A DNA stretch of 64,000 nucleotides from Brugia malayi (taxonomy: Eukaryota > Nematoda > Chromadorea > Rhabditida > Onchocercidae): NCBI RefSeq assembly GCF_000002995.4, contig NW_025062479.1, positions 19,650,721 through 19,714,720 of the forward strand, written 5' to 3'. The notes under the pieces are model-generated. The model ran no database searches, had not been told where the DNA came from, and was given only the letters and a program-made list of their open reading frames with translations. Made by a program: the position numbers and the translations under genes. How positions within the stretch are numbered: position 1 is the stretch's first letter; the number at the start of each line of letters is the position of its first letter. Positions 61,067 through 64,000 of the stretch are shown here, one piece after another.

Positions 61067-63437
61067 TATGAAAAACTGAAATTGTTAAAGCAAAAATCGC
61101 TTTAAATCTTTAAATTAAATGTTTTTCTTGTTATTTCTTACTTCCTTGTTTACTTTCTATTAAAAATTTAAATGAAAAAACTTATAAAACTATTTTTAGG
61201 AAAAAGGACAAAATAGAATTTAACGATGGAAAACAATTTTTTATTAAAGTATTAATAATGGAGAAATGATGCGATGAAAGTAAATATTTAGATATTCAAA
61301 TGAAGGAATTTTGACAGAAATTTTTGAAAAGTAGAATGTTAATTTAAGAAAAAAAAAAAAAGAAGATTAGTGAACTAGAATTCTGTTTAAAAAAAAATTA
61401 GCATTAGTTGGCATTATTAATTTATTCCAAAAGTTGAATAATAAATAAATTATTGTTTTTGCATGGGACAATTTCTTATTAATTAAAAAAAAAGTTCTCA
61501 TGAATAAAAAGAATTTGCAGTGATTTAATTTAAGGTACTGAAATGGTAAGCGAACAATTTGAGATTGCCAAATATTAATTGAAATTCAGGTGTTACATTT
61601 TGAAATACTTCAACTATTGAAATGTGAATTATATGATCACTACATTTAGATTCATATTTTAAGGTCAAGGTTACAGTATAAGATCTATGATCTCATCCTC
61701 CAAATATCTCGTAATCAGTCTTCTTACTGATTTATCTCTGTCATATAATCAAAATTTTACAACTGAAAAAATGAAATTTAGTAACAAACAAAAAAAAAAA
61801 AAAACTATTATAAACGATCTATTAAAAATGTTGAACTGAATAATATAAAATAATTTGATAAATGAAAACGAAATAATTGAACTAATAAATGATTGTTTGT
61901 TTAAAGCACAATTAATTATCAAAATATTATTATTTCGCAAATTTATTCGTTGTCATTGATTGTAAAACTGTTCAAAATTGCTTGAATAACTTGAAAAATG
62001 CTATAATTTGATATAATTCTTCAATGAATAAACTTAATTTCATTTAGCTTTCAATTTGAATTGCTATTTCAGTACTTTACTTCAAGTAATACTTTTGTGG
62101 AAGTACTCAGTGAGCAGACACTATTATTTAACATTGATTTGCACAATAAATTAATTATCATCGATGTTTCATTCCATTATATTTAGACGAAACAATAACC
62201 AATTGTTGTTTTTTTTAGTAAATAGTCTAACTAAATGCTGAAATCTAAACTTTAGATATCATATTTCACTAATCTTTAAATTATATTCAATAGTTCTATA
62301 GCTAATGAATCGTTTCTGCTGCTATCATCATTATTATTAACTTTTAATCAAAAAAAAAAATGGCATTTCTGTTATCATAATGAATTTAAATGATTTAATG
62401 ATCACAGTAAGGCCTTAATGACAATTTGACGACAGATTTCATCAAACTGCGACACAATGGACGAATTAATTGTTTGTTTCTCTCATTTTATATCACAAAA
62501 ATAAATTTAACAATTTATCACTGGTAAAAGATAAAATTATATGAGTAATTTGAGTATTGAATAAGAAATGCATGAAGACTGAAATACTCGAAACTGTAGT
62601 ATTAACAATAATAGTATGTAATAATGAAGTAAGCTTCATATATACTTTATATATAAAATTTATCTTACTTAATTTTAATATTATATTTAGTATTATAAAC
62701 TGAATTGACTAATAAAAATGAAACAATTTTTTTTTTTTTGCAAAATCAATTAAAGAAGCCAACAAAAGAATAAGAAGTAATGCTGTAATTAAAAACCTAT
62801 CATAAGGTTAATCGAAAATTTGTAATTAATATTTCAGGCAACCATCCAACAAAGATTAAGATGATATCACACTGGCGTTATTATTTATCCACTAGAATTG
62901 TTTATCAATGAATATAAACTAATATTTCGAAAATATTACGTTTAACTTATTTATTTGCATTATATTAAAATCTGAGTCTGTCGAATTGATTAATTAAAAT
63001 TTTTTGATAAATTAGTGATCCAATGCAATGTAATTCAGTATTATATTGCTAAAAAATAATATTACCATTTAATAATTAAGATGACTTCAGTGATTTTAAT
63101 GTTAGATTGTCTTTTTTTTCAGAATTTCACCAAGCGGTTATTCCTCAAAAAAAGAAGTTTTAATGTAATTTTCTTTTTCGAATCAATAATTTGCAGCATT
63201 TTATTTCAATTTTCTTCTATAAATTTTGTTCTTACCAAAAAAAAGTAGAAAATAGAAAACAAATGAAAAAAGTGAGAAATATTATGATCTGATAAGTAAC
63301 GACTTTGCATAAGATGCATTCATTTCAAATTCAAATGGTTTGGATGCTCACAGTTGTTCATAGTTTATTTCATTTCTTTTTTTAATGTATCATTTAACTT
63401 TTTTCTTTTCTCTTTTATTTTACAATAAAAAAAAATC
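61067..63437. other. AT-rich intergenic DNA upstream of the collagen gene
   Basis: No supported exon or RNA gene. Several A and T runs and degenerate short repeats only; presumably includes the collagen promoter. Confidence 0.5.
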
Positions 63438-63584
63438 TCAACAGAAATATGGTACCACTGGAAAAGGCATGAATCGCTTATGTCTGTGACGACGATTCTG
63501 ATCATTTATGTGGCGCTTGTCTCTTGACATCATATTCCATGGAAATTCCGTATGTGATGGATTTCGTACATCCCATGGAAAACT
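63438..63584 (-). CDS. Last exon of an unidentified gene entering from the right edge
   Basis: One exon of 147 bp after a TTGCAG acceptor (phase 0), ending in TGA at 63438. It encodes 48 residues with a near-repeat (FPWDVRNPSHTE / FPWNMM), a very basic stretch (KRHINDQNRRHRHKR) with dibasic sites, and the tail FMPFPVVPYFC. The basic cleavage-like sites before a short hydrophobic C-terminus recall secreted propeptides, but this is inference. The upstream exons are outside the window. Confidence 0.6.
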   Translation of the reverse strand, partial: SFPWDVRNPSHTEFPWNMMSRDKRHINDQNRRHRHKRFMPFPVVPYFC

Positions 63585-64000
63585 CTGCAATTATTGACTA
63601 TTAGTATTAAATTAAAAAAAAAGTTATGATACAGAAATGAAAACACACAAAAAAAGATTTTTTTCAAATTGTATATTTTATTTATGCTAACATTTAGCAC
63701 TCAACAAATGAATTACTTTATTCGTTTTATTACACTAAGTTTAATCTTTTACTTTCTATTATTCTGTTTACAAAATTATAAGATAAAAAATCGCCTTACT
63801 TAAAATAAGTCTTTTAAATAATAATTTTTATCTCTAAAGGTATTACCATACATTTAATCTTTGATTAATAATGCTATATTTATTCAGAAATGGTAATATT
63901 TTAGTCAAATTCATATTTCAAAATAGCCAATTTTCCTTTCTAAATTATCATTTAAATAGATTAAAACTTCATACAAGTCAAAAGATCAAAAGTCAAATGA
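63585..64000. other. AT-rich sequence, presumed intron of the gene off the right edge
   Basis: No exon seen; A/T-rich up to the window end. Confidence 0.4.

Overview
The window looks like a filarial-type (clade III) nematode chromosome segment. It is very AT-rich, its genes are cut into many small exons by short GT-AG introns, and several coding starts lie just downstream of a TTTTCAG-like acceptor with no upstream exon, as expected for spliced-leader trans-splicing. A sequence matching the nematode SL1 leader at 20 of 22 positions is present. The families are typical of nematodes: astacin (NAS), supplementary nuclear receptor, MOLO1 domain, Srab chemoreceptor and cuticle collagen. Exon coordinates were derived by hand from reading frame, splice signals and phase continuity.

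Layout, left to right: an SLC17-like MFS transporter (minus, runs off the left edge); about 8.5 kb of gene-free AT-rich DNA; a proline-rich astacin zinc protease (minus, 11 exons); a short SL1-tagged retrocopy (plus) just beyond the 3' end of a nuclear hormone receptor (minus, 10 exons, one intron ending in AA); about 6 kb gene-poor; a Rubicon-family Rab7-effector-like gene (minus) divergent from an AATF/Che-1 gene (plus, 13 exons, one GC-AG intron); a small secreted MOLO1-domain gene (minus); rpl-3 (plus, 7 exons) with three C/D-box snoRNA candidates in introns 1, 5 and 6; an Srab-like 7TM chemoreceptor (minus); a lysophosphatidic acid acyltransferase (minus) with a second phase-compatible exon; a cuticle collagen (minus); and the last exon of an unidentified secreted-looking gene entering from the right edge (minus).

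The genes do not form one pathway. Housekeeping genes (rpl-3, AATF, acyltransferase, Rubicon) alternate with worm-specific surface, sensory and cuticle genes. The most interesting signals are RNA-level: the three snoRNA candidates in the ribosomal protein gene, with a similar distance to the 3' splice site in each intron; the retroposed trans-spliced mRNA; the non-canonical introns; and the apparent mutually exclusive exon pair in the acyltransferase. The intergenic DNA carries several perfect inverted repeats, a 36-bp tandem array and local duplications. No CRISPR, insertion sequence or bacterial insert was seen.
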